In this document: positions 25,707-35,183 of the stretch, in pieces
Layout: each line of letters starts with the position of its first letter
Numbering within the stretch: the stretch's first letter is position 1
NCBI GenBank assembly: GCA_045568115.1
Contig: JBJLBO010000001.1
Location: 372,001 to 436,000 of the forward strand
Direction: 5' to 3'
Origin: MGIIb-O1 sp002457595
Lineage (GTDB): Archaea; Thermoplasmatota; Poseidoniia; Poseidoniales; Thalassarchaeaceae
Length of the DNA: 64,000 bases
Made by a program: the position numbers and the translations under genes
The notes under the pieces: model-generated
What the model saw: only the letters and a program-made list of their open reading frames with translations
Databases searched by the model: none
Told to the model about the DNA's origin: nothing

Positions 25707-26144
25707 TCAGAACAATGGTTCTTCCCAATCGTCTTCTTCATCTTCATCGGTCATTCGTTCTTTCCAGAGTGAAGAAGGAACATCATCGTAAATCCCTGCA
25801 TAGGGGTCTTCATCCTCTTTTGATTGAGCATCTTCATTCATTGCCCGACGAGCAAATTCTCTTGCATCGGGTTTAAACTTCCAATAGTGTATTCGCCATT
25901 CTCGTCCATCCCAAAGAGTGGTTTCTTCAGATTCGGTGGTTAGAAGATCGTAATCTTGTAATTGGTAGAACAGATTTCGGTCTGTAGGTTCTAGAGCATT
26001 GTCAATAATTCTATTTGAAAATCCAAAGAAACCAAGAGCATGCTCGGCTATTGACTCAGCAACGATGACTTCCATTTCGATGTCAACCTTGCGTCGAATT
26101 GCAAGTGTCAACTCTGCTAGCGTCATACCCATCGCATCTTCCAC
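25707..26144 (-). CDS. DUF6015-like acidic protein
   Basis: 145 residues, soluble. The N-terminal 100 residues (TLAELTLAIRRK; HALGFFGFSNRIID; FYQLQDYDLLTTE; WRIHYWKF) are a small helix-sheet domain like DUF6015, a family described in Thermoplasmatota; the assignment is from memory. The last 40 residues are strongly acidic. It may contain a winged helix, judging from the LLTTESEE...WRIHYW hairpin. No function can be given. It lies between the surface protein and the divergent agmatinase. Confidence 0.65.
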   Translation of the reverse strand: MEDAMGMTLAELTLAIRRKVDIEMEVIVAESIAEHALGFFGFSNRIIDNALEPTDRNLFYQLQDYDLLTTESEETTLWDGREWRIHYWKFKPDAREFARRAMNEDAQSKEDEDPYAGIYDDVPSSLWKERMTDEDEEDDWEEPLF

Positions 26145-26253
26145 CTGTAATAGAATATGAGACCCCGTTCTATATCAACAATCGCTTGTTCACATCACGA
26201 ATCAGATGTATTACATCCGAAGTCGTTAATCGAAACGGTATTTTCGCAGTTGC

Positions 26254-27189
26254 ATGGGAGATGATGCGCCATTTACCTTCCTTGGCCTTTCCGAGGATGA
26301 TTTGGCATCTTTTGATATCGCTATTCTGCCTATTCCTTTCGAGATGACCACAAGTTGGGGTGAAGGTACAGAGCATGGCCCAGCAGCTTGTATTGCGGCC
26401 TCATCTCAGGTCGAATTATTCGATCCATTGCTCCCATCTGAACTGCCCTGTGGACTGAATTATCATACTGCCACAGCGTGGTCTTCAGAAGCTCCTTCTT
26501 TACTAGAACAATTATCTTCAATCAAAAGTTACCTTGAACCTTGGATGAACGGTGAGTCATTTCCTCTGATTTTAGGTGGTGAACATGGTATTCTTCCGCC
26601 AATTATTGAATCACTTTCTGCTCATCCAAAACTCTCAGGTGATGTATCTCAACTCACCGTTATTCAGATTGACGCTCATGCTGATTTGAGAGATTCGCTC
26701 AATGAAGAGCGTTTCTCTCATGGAACTGCTGCTCGTCGTGCTCTAGATGTAGGTATTGGTGGCTTACTACAAATTGGAATACGAGCTCTTTGCCAAGATG
26801 AGGCTGAATTTGCAAATGCTGATAGTCGAGTTGAAACATTTTATGCTCGTGAACTATTCAATCCTATCAACGGGTCTGAGGGTTGGAATCGGTTGTTAGA
26901 CAGAATAGATACTCTAGAGGGCCCCGTTTGGCTTACTTTCGACATTGATGGATTAGATGGTTCACTCGTTCCAGATACAGGAACACCAGTCCCTGGTGGT
27001 CTGAGTCACTGGGGTGCAGTAGAGATAATTGAGCATATGTTTGCATCAAAGGCAGATATTCTAGGGGCTGATGTAAATGAAATTGCACCGGGTGCAGATA
27101 GTCCCTTGACAGAATTCAATGCTGCTCTCATCGCAACCAAGATAATTGCTTGCCATACTGCAACATTACTACACGCAAAGGGCGAATGA
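26254..27189 (+). CDS. speB: Agmatinase/arginase-family ureohydrolase
   Basis: 311 residues, normal length. All metal-binding motifs are present: GGEHGI (His ligand), DAHADLRD (DxHxD) and FDIDGLDGS (DxDxxD). They bind the binuclear manganese centre that hydrolyses agmatine to putrescine and urea. Specificity for agmatine over arginine is inferred from the archaeal context, where polyamines are made via arginine decarboxylase. The stop overlaps the ATG of the carboxypeptidase (ATGA), suggesting coupled translation. Confidence 0.88.
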   Translation: MGDDAPFTFLGLSEDDLASFDIAILPIPFEMTTSWGEGTEHGPAACIAASSQVELFDPLLPSELPCGLNYHTATAWSSEAPSLLEQLSSIKSYLEPWMNGESFPLILGGEHGILPPIIESLSAHPKLSGDVSQLTVIQIDAHADLRDSLNEERFSHGTAARRALDVGIGGLLQIGIRALCQDEAEFANADSRVETFYARELFNPINGSEGWNRLLDRIDTLEGPVWLTFDIDGLDGSLVPDTGTPVPGGLSHWGAVEIIEHMFASKADILGADVNEIAPGADSPLTEFNAALIATKIIACHTATLLHAKGE

Positions 27190-28565
27190 TTGTAGGTATT
27201 AACCCCCACAGCGGCGCTATGCGCCGCTTGGTTGCAGCATTCGTAGTCGCTTCGATGCTTGCTGTTTCCACTGCACCAGTGGCCACAGCGCAAATTGGCC
27301 AACCGGATATTATTCAGGAGCATTGGTATCATTCCTATGCAACCCTAACTCTTGATGTCAATGCTTGGGCCGATGATTACCCCGAAATTGTCAATCTACT
27401 GGTCGTGGGTCAAACAGAATTGGGGAGGAATCTCTGGATGTTGCAAATATCTGATTGGAGTCAGGAAACCAAACCGAATGGAACTCCAAAAGAGGTGGTT
27501 TACATTGATGGTGGTCATCATGGTAATGAGCACTTGGGGACAGAGTTAGCTTTCGTCGTTGCAGAATTTTACATCGAGGGTTGGGCGAATGGAGAACAAG
27601 AAGTCCTCGATATCTTGGCTACTACCGAATTACATATTCTGGTTATGCTAAATGCAGACGGTAATGATGTTGATACGAGATGGAATATGAATCAGGTAGA
27701 TCTGAATAGAAATTACGATCACTATTGGAATACCTGTCCAACAACCCAGCCAGGAAGTAGTGCGTTCAGTGAATCCGAAACTCATGCGAATTCGATTTAC
27801 ATGAACGATGTGGTTCCTCATGCTGACCTGTATATCACAATGCACACAGGAGTTTGGATTATGCTCTACCCCTGGGGCAAATGGCCTGAGCAGCCTTCGG
27901 ACTGGGAACTTTTTCATTTCATCCGAGATGATGTGCATGCCAACATATCTGACATTCCAATTAGGAATGCAAATCAAGGACTCTATCCAAATTGTGGAAC
28001 CAGTCGAGATTACGGCTACGGAGTCATGGGATATCCGACCTTCACCTTTGAGACCGATGATGAGCAATTTCTTCTCGGATCTATAGAATCGGTATCTGAT
28101 AGACTGGGCGAAGAGCTCGATGTAATGCGTTATCTAATCCAAAATGTTTGGTATTGGCGCGCTCGATTAGTCATCGAGAGTATTGTGGTAGATGGGGATG
28201 AGGTTCGCGCGGAGGTGAAGAATTTAGGTCACGCGACTACTTCGAATGCCACGTTCCATTATTCTGATTCGGCAGGAGAATTGCTGTGGCATTCGACTCT
28301 GTTTGGAGTCAATGCGACTAATGAGTCGAGCGTCGTTCTCGATGCAGCTAATCTGACGCTCGTCGATGATGGTGTTTGGTCGATTCACTACCAGAAGCGT
28401 GTCATCGATGCATCTCAATGGATTGAGGAGCCAATAGATGATAGTGTTGTGAAGATCGACTCGAGCGCCGGCGGATTTTTGCCCACTCCTTCGCTGTTGA
28501 TTCAACTGATTGCGCTACTCGGCGCTGCTTTAGCCCAGCGTGAGAAAACGTCATTAAAGCCCTAA
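27186..28565 (+). CDS. Secreted M14-family zinc carboxypeptidase
   Basis: 459 residues from the overlapping ATG at 27186; an in-frame ATG at 27219 starts directly at a good signal peptide (MRRLVAAFVVASMLAV, cleaved after ATA). The M14 zinc motif is GGHHGNE (HxxE), the third ligand is in TMHTGVW, and the catalytic glutamate lies in FTFETDDE. NMNQVDLNRNYD holds the substrate-carboxylate Arg. A beta-domain follows at about 330-430, and a C-terminal hydrophobic segment (about 440-455) may anchor it. It digests extracellular peptides. Next to an M17 aminopeptidase this fits a peptide-using lifestyle. Confidence 0.88.
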   Translation: MIVGINPHSGAMRRLVAAFVVASMLAVSTAPVATAQIGQPDIIQEHWYHSYATLTLDVNAWADDYPEIVNLLVVGQTELGRNLWMLQISDWSQETKPNGTPKEVVYIDGGHHGNEHLGTELAFVVAEFYIEGWANGEQEVLDILATTELHILVMLNADGNDVDTRWNMNQVDLNRNYDHYWNTCPTTQPGSSAFSESETHANSIYMNDVVPHADLYITMHTGVWIMLYPWGKWPEQPSDWELFHFIRDDVHANISDIPIRNANQGLYPNCGTSRDYGYGVMGYPTFTFETDDEQFLLGSIESVSDRLGEELDVMRYLIQNVWYWRARLVIESIVVDGDEVRAEVKNLGHATTSNATFHYSDSAGELLWHSTLFGVNATNESSVVLDAANLTLVDDGVWSIHYQKRVIDASQWIEEPIDDSVVKIDSSAGGFLPTPSLLIQLIALLGAALAQREKTSLKP

Positions 28566-28652
28566 GAATTGACTCCTTTGGTTAAAAAGACGTGTTGAAA
28601 TCAAGGATTTCGATAGAGATTCTTTGTATATTCGAACTTTATCGCATAGTTC

Positions 28653-30158
28653 ATGCAGGCGACAAGCGGCGGTTTTGATAGCACAGGAGACATCATGATT
28701 ATTCCCGTATTTGGGAAAATGGAGAAGGCTCCGAATAATACGACTGTTGGATTAGGCCGCGGCGCGAGTATCGCAGTCAAGGCCGCGGCAGCCAGCGACA
28801 CTATCTCTGGTAAACCGGGAGAGTCGCTGAGCGTATGGACTGAGGGTTGCACAGTAATTTTCGTCGGCGTGGGTGACAAGGAGAAGCTCACGCACAAAGG
28901 TGCTCGCGACGCAGGTGCCAAGTGCCTTGCCAAACTCTCAAAGGATCTCGGCACAAAAATCGTTGTGCGATTCACAACCGGCTGGAAGACAGCCAACATG
29001 GCTGCCTTCGCCGAAGGGATGATTCTGCGTGATTATTCCTTCGACAAGTACCAGAAGAAAGACGAAGATGGGCAAGACAAGGGCGAGTGGTCGCTCGAGT
29101 GCCAAGCCCACGATCGCCATCTTGAAGCGCTCGGTGCAGCAGTCACAAAGGCGGGCTCAATCGCCACGGGTGTTCACTTAGCACGCGACCTAGCCAACGA
29201 ACCTGCTAACCGACTGTATCCCGATGAATACGGTCGCAGAGCCCTTGAGTGGGCTGAGGGCAAGGAAAATGTTGAGGTTGAGGTTTGGGATTACGCGCGA
29301 CTACAAAAAGAAGGTATGCAGGGTGTAATCGCTGTCGGAAAGGGCAGTATTCGTAAGCCCTGCATGGTTTTCTTCCGACTAAATCCCGATACTCAAGAAG
29401 GCGAACAGGTGCCTTGTATCGTTGGAAAAGGAATCACTTTCGACACTGGTGGGATTTCAATCAAGCCTAGCCAAGGCATGTGGGACATGAAGTACGATAT
29501 GCATGGATCGGCCACAGTCTTCGGGCTATTCCAAGCCCTTTGGGCAACCGGATACGAGGGTCGAGTAAACGGAATCACTTGCATGGCAGAAAATATGCCA
29601 AGCGCTGAAGCATACAGACCTGGAGATGTTATCGATACCTATTCTGGCAAGACAATTGAAATTTTCAGCACAGATGCTGAGGGTCGAAATGTGCTTTCAG
29701 ATGGCCTTTGGAAGGCTGCCGAACTAGACCCCTCATACATCGTTGATCTAGCGACCCTGACAGGAGCCTGTGTAGTTGCTCTAGGGCATGAGGCATCCGG
29801 ACTTTGGTCAAATGATGACAAATTACGAGACAGAATCCACGAAGCAGGGAACGCTGTTGATGAACTGGCATGGCCAATGCCGCTTCTACCTGCTTTCGAG
29901 AAGGAGATGACCAGTTCCAAGTTTGCAGATGTTAGGAATGGAGGCAAAGGTCGCTGGGGCGGTGCGAACACAGCTGCTGCTTTCCTGAAGCAATTCGTCC
30001 AAGAGCGCGAGGGAGAAGATGGAGAAAAATCACAGATTCCTTGGGCCCATCTAGACATAGCTGGAACTGCTTGGGGTGCAGATACCAACGCCTGTGTTGC
30101 ACACGGCGGCACAGGTGTACATGTCCGAACGCTTCATCTCCTGATTACTCAGGACTGA
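28653..30158 (+). CDS. pepA: M17 leucyl aminopeptidase
   Basis: 501 residues. The catalytic domain has VGKGITFDTGGISIKP, the YDMHGSATV motif, ENMPSAEAYRPGD and the signature STDAEGRNVL (family NTDAEGR), which hold the two zinc ligands and the catalytic Lys/Arg. It removes N-terminal residues from peptides in the cytoplasm, as hexamers. It would complete breakdown of peptides released by the secreted carboxypeptidase upstream. The first 150 residues (N-domain) are GC-richer than the neighbours. The gap of 87 bases before it contains no gene. Confidence 0.93.
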   Translation: MQATSGGFDSTGDIMIIPVFGKMEKAPNNTTVGLGRGASIAVKAAAASDTISGKPGESLSVWTEGCTVIFVGVGDKEKLTHKGARDAGAKCLAKLSKDLGTKIVVRFTTGWKTANMAAFAEGMILRDYSFDKYQKKDEDGQDKGEWSLECQAHDRHLEALGAAVTKAGSIATGVHLARDLANEPANRLYPDEYGRRALEWAEGKENVEVEVWDYARLQKEGMQGVIAVGKGSIRKPCMVFFRLNPDTQEGEQVPCIVGKGITFDTGGISIKPSQGMWDMKYDMHGSATVFGLFQALWATGYEGRVNGITCMAENMPSAEAYRPGDVIDTYSGKTIEIFSTDAEGRNVLSDGLWKAAELDPSYIVDLATLTGACVVALGHEASGLWSNDDKLRDRIHEAGNAVDELAWPMPLLPAFEKEMTSSKFADVRNGGKGRWGGANTAAAFLKQFVQEREGEDGEKSQIPWAHLDIAGTAWGADTNACVAHGGTGVHVRTLHLLITQD

Positions 30159-30161
30159 TGA

Positions 30162-30776
30162 TTAAGCAGTTCCATCTTGATCATACAGTGATTCATCAGG
30201 ATTCTCTTTAACAACAACCATTTCATTATCAATCTGAATTGTGGTCTGAACCTTAGGTTTGTCCTTCAGTGTAAAGGCCATGATGCCTCCAATAATTAGA
30301 AGCAAAAGCGCACCACATAGGCCACAGCATCCGCCACCAATCCCCAATAAGCCATCAATTGGGATTTTTTCTTCTCTAATCATGACATCGCTAGATCCAA
30401 CTACGTCACCGGAGAATTCAATTTCCCAATTTCCTGAAGATTCAACGGATATTTCGCCAATATAGTCGTATCCTTGAGAATGGTAATAGTCGCATGAATA
30501 AGACTCCTCACAGGGATAGAAGCGGCTAAGTTCATCACCGTCTACTAGTTCAACTGAAACTGATCTGTCTTCTTCAACAAATACGTAATAATATGAATTC
30601 CAATGTAATTGACCTGAAAAAGTAGAATGGCTCTTTCCGATCCAGAATTCTTCACCAGACCCTGCTCTTTCCTCAGATTCCATCAATGCATCATTTACTG
30701 ATGCGCCCCCTATTACAAGAGCTGCTGTGCTAATCAAAAGTAGAACGCCACCAATGCTAAGAGTGACTTTGGTCAT
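30162..30776 (-). CDS. Membrane protein with two TM helices, unknown
   Basis: 204 residues from ATG 30776 (in-frame alternatives at 30785 and 30815). One hydrophobic helix lies near 3-22 (signal anchor), then an extracellular domain of about 115 residues with a Cys pair in a Tyr/Ser-rich stretch (YPCEESYSCDYYHSQG) and a beta-sandwich-like pattern. A second helix, rich in Gly/Cys (GGGCCGLCGALLLL), lies near 150-175. A 30-residue cytoplasmic tail follows. It lies 42 bases after dnaK on the same strand, perhaps by readthrough. Function unknown. Confidence 0.65.
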   Translation of the reverse strand: MTKVTLSIGGVLLLISTAALVIGGASVNDALMESEERAGSGEEFWIGKSHSTFSGQLHWNSYYYVFVEEDRSVSVELVDGDELSRFYPCEESYSCDYYHSQGYDYIGEISVESSGNWEIEFSGDVVGSSDVMIREEKIPIDGLLGIGGGCCGLCGALLLLIIGGIMAFTLKDKPKVQTTIQIDNEMVVVKENPDESLYDQDGTA

Positions 30777-30818
30777 TACGTGCATATTCAAGATGAGAGA
30801 GAGGCTAACCTTCAATCT

Positions 30819-32717
30819 TTAGTCGGCATCAATATCATCATCGCCGTCTACGACTTCGAAATCAGCTTCCACTACATTTTCTCCTTCGCCATTCTCATCT
30901 GCTTCTGCCGCTTCCTGTTGTTCAGCCATTTCAGCCGCAGCTGCTTCATACAACTTGGTTGAGACTGCATGCATAGATTGTTCTAACTCTGTCATCTTGG
31001 TTTGGATTGCAGCTTCATCAAGATCGTCGAATTCGATTGGAGTTCCATCTGCGACGATAAGTGCTTCCAACTCTTCGAGCTTCTCATTTACAGGACCCTT
31101 GTCTTCATCAGTTAACTTATCACCAGATTCTTCCATCATTCGACGAGTCTGATAGATGATACTGTCTGCCTGATTGCGCAAATCGACACGTGCCTTACGG
31201 CGCTTATCGTCTTCAGCGAATGATTCTGCTTCACTTATTTTCGCTTTAATTTCATCTTCAGAAAGAGAGGTCTGACTTTCTATCTTGATAGATTGCTCAG
31301 TTCCAGTTCCAAGATCTTTAGCAGACACATTGACAATCCCATTTGCATCGATATCGAATGTTACTTCGACTTGTGGGATTCCACGGGGTGCAGGAGGAAT
31401 CCCCATCAAGTGGAAGCGGCCAAGAGTTGTGTTGTCCTTGGCAAAATCTCTTTCTCCTTGTAATACATGAACCTCAACAGCTGGTTGATTATCAGCAGCA
31501 GTCGAGAATATCTCCGAACGTCTACTTGGAATTGTAGTATTTCGCTCAATCATGACTGTAGTGACTCCTCCTAATGTTTCGATACCTAAGGTTAGAGGTG
31601 TCACATCTAGTAGAAGGACATCGGTTACTCCATCGTCCCCTACAATTATTCCAGCTTGGAGAGCAGCGCCTACTGCAACGGCTTCATCAGGATTAATTCC
31701 TTTGAAAGGAGCCTTGCCTGCTTCTTTTTCAATTGCATTCTGTACTGCAGGAACGCGAGTTGAACCACCAACAAGGATGACCTTGTCTACATTCCCTTTC
31801 TTCAAACCCGCGTCCTTCATTGCTTGACGAGTTGGAGACATAGTTCTCTCGATTAGTGAACTGATTAATTCTTCAAACTTAGACCGAGAGAGAGAGAGAT
31901 CAAGATGTTCAGGTTGCCCATCACGCATTGTGATGAAAGGCAGGTTAATCTGTGTGTTTCCAGTTCCTGAAAGTTCAATCTTGGCTTTTTCAGCAGCCTC
32001 TCTTAGCCTACTCATTGCTTGAGCATCAGCCGACAAATCAATTCCAGTATTCTTTTTGAATTCACCGATAATCCATTCGATAACTACTTCATCGAAATCA
32101 TCTCCACCTAGTCTGTTATCTCCACTAGTCGCTTTGACCTCAATCTGAGGCTGACCGTCAACAAGATAGATTTCAAGAATCGAGACATCGAATGTTCCAC
32201 CCCCAAGATCGTAGACTAGTATAGTTTGATCTTCTTCCTTATCCACTCCGTAAGCAAGTGCCGCAGCAGTTGGTTCGTTGATTATTCTCAAAACATCTAG
32301 ACCAGCGATTCTTCCTGCATCTCTTGTTGCTTTTCTCTGAGCATCAGTAAAGTATGCGGGACATGTAATTACGGCTTGTTTTACTTCTTGACCGAGGTAT
32401 TCTTCAGCATCAGTCTTGAGCTTTTGGAGGATAAAAGCAGAGACCTCTTGAGGCGTGTAATTATCATCATCAATTTTCTTGTTCCAGTCAGTACCCATCT
32501 CTCTCTTGACAGAAAGTATGGTGCGATCGGAGTTAGTCACAGCTTGTCTCTTTGCAGTGATTCCGACTAGTCTTTCTCCATCTTTTGTGAAGGCTATAAC
32601 CGAAGGAGTAGTTCTCGATCCTTCTGAATTTGGGATTACAGTTGCCTGCCCTCCCTCTAGGGTCGCTACACAACTATTCGTTGTTCCAAGATCTATTCCA
32701 ATTACAGGGCCACTCAT
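30819..32717 (-). CDS. dnaK: Chaperone DnaK (Hsp70)
   Basis: 632 residues from ATG 32717. ATPase signatures IGIDLGTTNS (6-15), VYDLGGGTFDVSIL and ILVGGSTRVPAVQ are intact. The linker DVLLLDVTPL and substrate domain (GIPPAPRGIPQVEV) follow. A C-terminal acidic tail ends in DDD. It folds client proteins with DnaJ and GrpE, neither of which is in the window. Archaeal DnaK is generally considered acquired from bacteria. It is downstream of the Hsp20-like gene, 22 bases apart, and probably co-transcribed with it. Confidence 0.97.
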   Translation of the reverse strand: MSGPVIGIDLGTTNSCVATLEGGQATVIPNSEGSRTTPSVIAFTKDGERLVGITAKRQAVTNSDRTILSVKREMGTDWNKKIDDDNYTPQEVSAFILQKLKTDAEEYLGQEVKQAVITCPAYFTDAQRKATRDAGRIAGLDVLRIINEPTAAALAYGVDKEEDQTILVYDLGGGTFDVSILEIYLVDGQPQIEVKATSGDNRLGGDDFDEVVIEWIIGEFKKNTGIDLSADAQAMSRLREAAEKAKIELSGTGNTQINLPFITMRDGQPEHLDLSLSRSKFEELISSLIERTMSPTRQAMKDAGLKKGNVDKVILVGGSTRVPAVQNAIEKEAGKAPFKGINPDEAVAVGAALQAGIIVGDDGVTDVLLLDVTPLTLGIETLGGVTTVMIERNTTIPSRRSEIFSTAADNQPAVEVHVLQGERDFAKDNTTLGRFHLMGIPPAPRGIPQVEVTFDIDANGIVNVSAKDLGTGTEQSIKIESQTSLSEDEIKAKISEAESFAEDDKRRKARVDLRNQADSIIYQTRRMMEESGDKLTDEDKGPVNEKLEELEALIVADGTPIEFDDLDEAAIQTKMTELEQSMHAVSTKLYEAAAAEMAEQQEAAEADENGEGENVVEADFEVVDGDDDIDAD

Positions 32718-32723
32718 TTTTAT

Positions 32724-32729
32724 CTCTCC
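32724..32729 (-). promoter_or_regulatory. Ribosome-binding site for dnaK
   Basis: GGAGAG six bases before ATG 32717, between the Hsp20-like stop and dnaK. It fixes the start and rejects the 29-codon upstream extension. Confidence 0.6.
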
Positions 32730-32739
32730 AATATTTATT

Positions 32740-33384
32740 TCATTCGCTTTCATCAGCAGCGACAGCTGTTGGGTCAATGTCAAATTTGACATCGAGAATC
32801 CCATTATTCAAATCCCACTCTACTATATTATCCGCGACATGTGGGAGTGTGTATCGCTTTAGTGGATGAAGTTGTGTAGTTTTCATTAATTGCAAAACTT
32901 CACCATCACTTGTTAGGTTCAGTTCAACTTCTTCAGCCTCAAGATCCATAAATCTTGAAACATCAATAGTGATGCACATTCGATCCTCATGAATGAATAC
33001 ATCTTCTAGCATAAGATTAGACTTATCTTCATCTTTTTCTATTTCTTCACGAACTTCAATCTCAGGTGTTGGTTCTGAGGATGATTCACTTTGGAATTTG
33101 ACATCAATTCCCATATTGCGGAAGATGTCCGCCATCCCACCAGGGCCATTGAGCATAGTCTCCATCTGTTTTCGGAATTCTTCTGGATCAGAATTTATTC
33201 CCATTTTAATGTCTGTTGAAGCCATCTGTTCTGGATCAATCCCCATCGCTTCGAATTGATCACGAACTTGTCTCATCATGTTTTGCAATAATTCCACGTC
33301 AACTGGCATGCCCATTTCAGAGAACATTCGTGCCATTTCTTCGAGGACTCTATCCTCAAAATCATCACCAACTCCACTCTCCAT
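32740..33384 (-). CDS. Hsp20-like small chaperone
   Basis: 214 residues from ATG 33384. The N-terminal 115 residues are helical, methionine-rich and acidic (EMARMFSEMGMPVD; METMLNGPGGMADIF). The C-terminal 95 residues have the beta-sandwich pattern of an alpha-crystallin/CS domain (EDVFIHEDRMCITIDVS; LPHVADNIVEWDLNNGILDV). The I-x-I/V tail of typical sHsps is replaced by DIDPTAVA. It lies in one unit with dnaK, and its promoter holds the inverted repeat at 33396. A Hsp20 role is inferred from the fold and context, not from a strong motif. Confidence 0.6.
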   Translation of the reverse strand: MESGVGDDFEDRVLEEMARMFSEMGMPVDVELLQNMMRQVRDQFEAMGIDPEQMASTDIKMGINSDPEEFRKQMETMLNGPGGMADIFRNMGIDVKFQSESSSEPTPEIEVREEIEKDEDKSNLMLEDVFIHEDRMCITIDVSRFMDLEAEEVELNLTSDGEVLQLMKTTQLHPLKRYTLPHVADNIVEWDLNNGILDVKFDIDPTAVAADESE

Positions 33385-33395
33385 GATACCACTAC

Positions 33396-33410
33396 ACAAC
33401 TTGAGGTTGT
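33396..33410. promoter_or_regulatory. Inverted repeat ACAAC-N5-GTTGT, candidate heat-shock operator
   Basis: A perfect 5-base inverted repeat with a five-base spacer, extended with one mismatch to 8 bases each side (33393-33413). It lies 12 bases before the Hsp20-like start, and downstream of a TATA-like AAATATA (about 33430-33436, minus strand). The form resembles the CTAAC-N5-GTTAG site reported for the Archaeoglobus HSR1 repressor (established for that genus). It is between the Hsp20-dnaK unit and the divergent thermosome gene. Confidence 0.45.
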
Positions 33411-33585
33411 ATAGTCGGAGTAGTTGCCTATATTTGAATAAAACGGTAGCCAGTGCAATGGTAACATGGATGATGCCTTTATTCTGAAAATCTAGAACTC
33501 CGCTTCAAATGAGGTTCCGTAGTCCTTTTTTCATCAGGATTATTCTTACATCGCATTCAAATCGGGTGCTTGATTCGCCGTTAAC

Positions 33586-35181
33586 ATGGTCGAGTCCGAG
33601 CACGATGTAGCTCTACAGGATACTGATCGTATTGAGGGGCGTTCTGCTCTTGTCAACAATGTCAATGCAGCATTGGCTCTTGCAGGTGCAGTGCGCTCAA
33701 CATTAGGCCCTCGTGGTTCCGACAAAATGTTAGTTGGAGAAAATGGTGAAATTATTGTTACAAACGACGGTGTTACTGTACTTGAAACGGCTAAGGTTGA
33801 GCACCCTACTGCCAATCTGTTAATCGCTACAAGTTCGGCTCAAGATAGGGTGGCCAGAGATGGGACTACAACTTCGGTTCTTCTTACCGCTGAATTACTC
33901 CGAAACGCATTGGAATTGACAAGGATTGGCGTTCATCCTTCTTTGATAATGAATGGATATCGAATTTCTGTTGAGGAGTCTCTTTCCGAACTTGGTAAAA
34001 TTTCGATTCAACCTAATGATTTGCAACTTAGAGGAGTTATTGAGACTACTCTTGCTGGAAAGATTGACGTTGGGCTTGCAAATAGAATGACGGAGATTGC
34101 AATAGAGGCTGCTAGTGTGCTTTCTGAAGAACAAGGTGGCGATGACCTAGAACGCGTTCGAGTCAAGAGACTACAGGTGGCAGGTGGGTCTGCATCGGAA
34201 TCAGAGATTGTTCACGGATTGGTACTACGGAAGCAGCGTCTTGATTTCACCACACCTAGTTCTTCACATGGTGGAGTTATTGCAATCGTCGATGGTGGAC
34301 TTGAGAATGCTGAACTCGAATTAGATGCTCAAATTGAAATCAAAAGCACTGGAATTTTGGCTGGATTTCACCAGAGAAAGTTGGAGAAATTGAGGCAGAA
34401 GGTCGCGCGACTTACTGAACTTGATGTCGAATTACTTTGTGTGCGTGATGGTATTGCAGACGAAGTAGTTCCTATGCTTAAAGAGGCTGGAATTACTGCT
34501 TATCGCAGATTCGAGAGAGAAGATCTAGAACGTCTCTCCATTCTTACTGGTGCTTCAATGAGTCGTACTATTAATCGCTTGTCAAAAGAGGATCTAGGGC
34601 ATTACAAATCTAGGTCAGAAGAAAAGATAGAGGACGTCTGGCATCTTAGAATTGATGGAGATGGTGCTGCGATGACAGCTCTTCTGAGAGGTACTACTCC
34701 AATAATGCGAGATGAGGTTAGCCGAGCCTTTGATGATGCACTTGGTGTAGCATATCGATTATCTAGAGAGAATCGAATCCTCCCTGGTGGTGGTGCAACT
34801 CAGACACATCTAGCAAGGCATTTACGATCATTTTCGACCACTCAGAAAGGGCGTGAGCAATTGGCAATTGAAGGATTTGCTGATGCTTTAGAAGTTATAC
34901 CAAGAGCCCTTTCCGAAAATGCCGGACTTGACCCTATTGACGAGATATTATCTCTTTCTGCGGCTCAAGTTAAATCTGGTCCATGGATTGGTTTAGATGT
35001 CATGTCTGGAGAAAATAAAAACATGCAAGAGGCTGGAATAACCGATCCACTATTTGTTGCTCGTCAAGCTTTGGAAGGTGCAACAGAAGCGGCGATTAAC
35101 ATTCTTAGAATTGATGATGTACTTTGGGCCAAGGTCGAGGCAGGAACTCCTGATTGGAGAGATGAAGAAGAACAAGATTGA
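33586..35181 (+). CDS. Thermosome (group II chaperonin) subunit
   Basis: 531 residues, typical length. Family motifs: ALAGAVRSTLGPRGSDKMLV near 30-50, IVTNDGVTVLE, ARDGTTTSV (ATP hydrolysis Asp), and GGGATQTHLA (late nucleotide motif). It forms double-ring ATP-dependent folding chambers with a built-in lid. Divergent from the Hsp20-like/dnaK unit, with 201 bases between, so both arms of the chaperone system are together. The C-terminal tail is acidic (EEEQD) and lacks the GGM repeats of some subunits. Confidence 0.96.
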   Translation: MVESEHDVALQDTDRIEGRSALVNNVNAALALAGAVRSTLGPRGSDKMLVGENGEIIVTNDGVTVLETAKVEHPTANLLIATSSAQDRVARDGTTTSVLLTAELLRNALELTRIGVHPSLIMNGYRISVEESLSELGKISIQPNDLQLRGVIETTLAGKIDVGLANRMTEIAIEAASVLSEEQGGDDLERVRVKRLQVAGGSASESEIVHGLVLRKQRLDFTTPSSSHGGVIAIVDGGLENAELELDAQIEIKSTGILAGFHQRKLEKLRQKVARLTELDVELLCVRDGIADEVVPMLKEAGITAYRRFEREDLERLSILTGASMSRTINRLSKEDLGHYKSRSEEKIEDVWHLRIDGDGAAMTALLRGTTPIMRDEVSRAFDDALGVAYRLSRENRILPGGGATQTHLARHLRSFSTTQKGREQLAIEGFADALEVIPRALSENAGLDPIDEILSLSAAQVKSGPWIGLDVMSGENKNMQEAGITDPLFVARQALEGATEAAINILRIDDVLWAKVEAGTPDWRDEEEQD

Positions 35182-35183
35182 GG

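Noticed and set aside
30259..31827. Antisense ORFs opposite dnaK and its neighbour
   Set aside because: Shadow frames of conserved genes.
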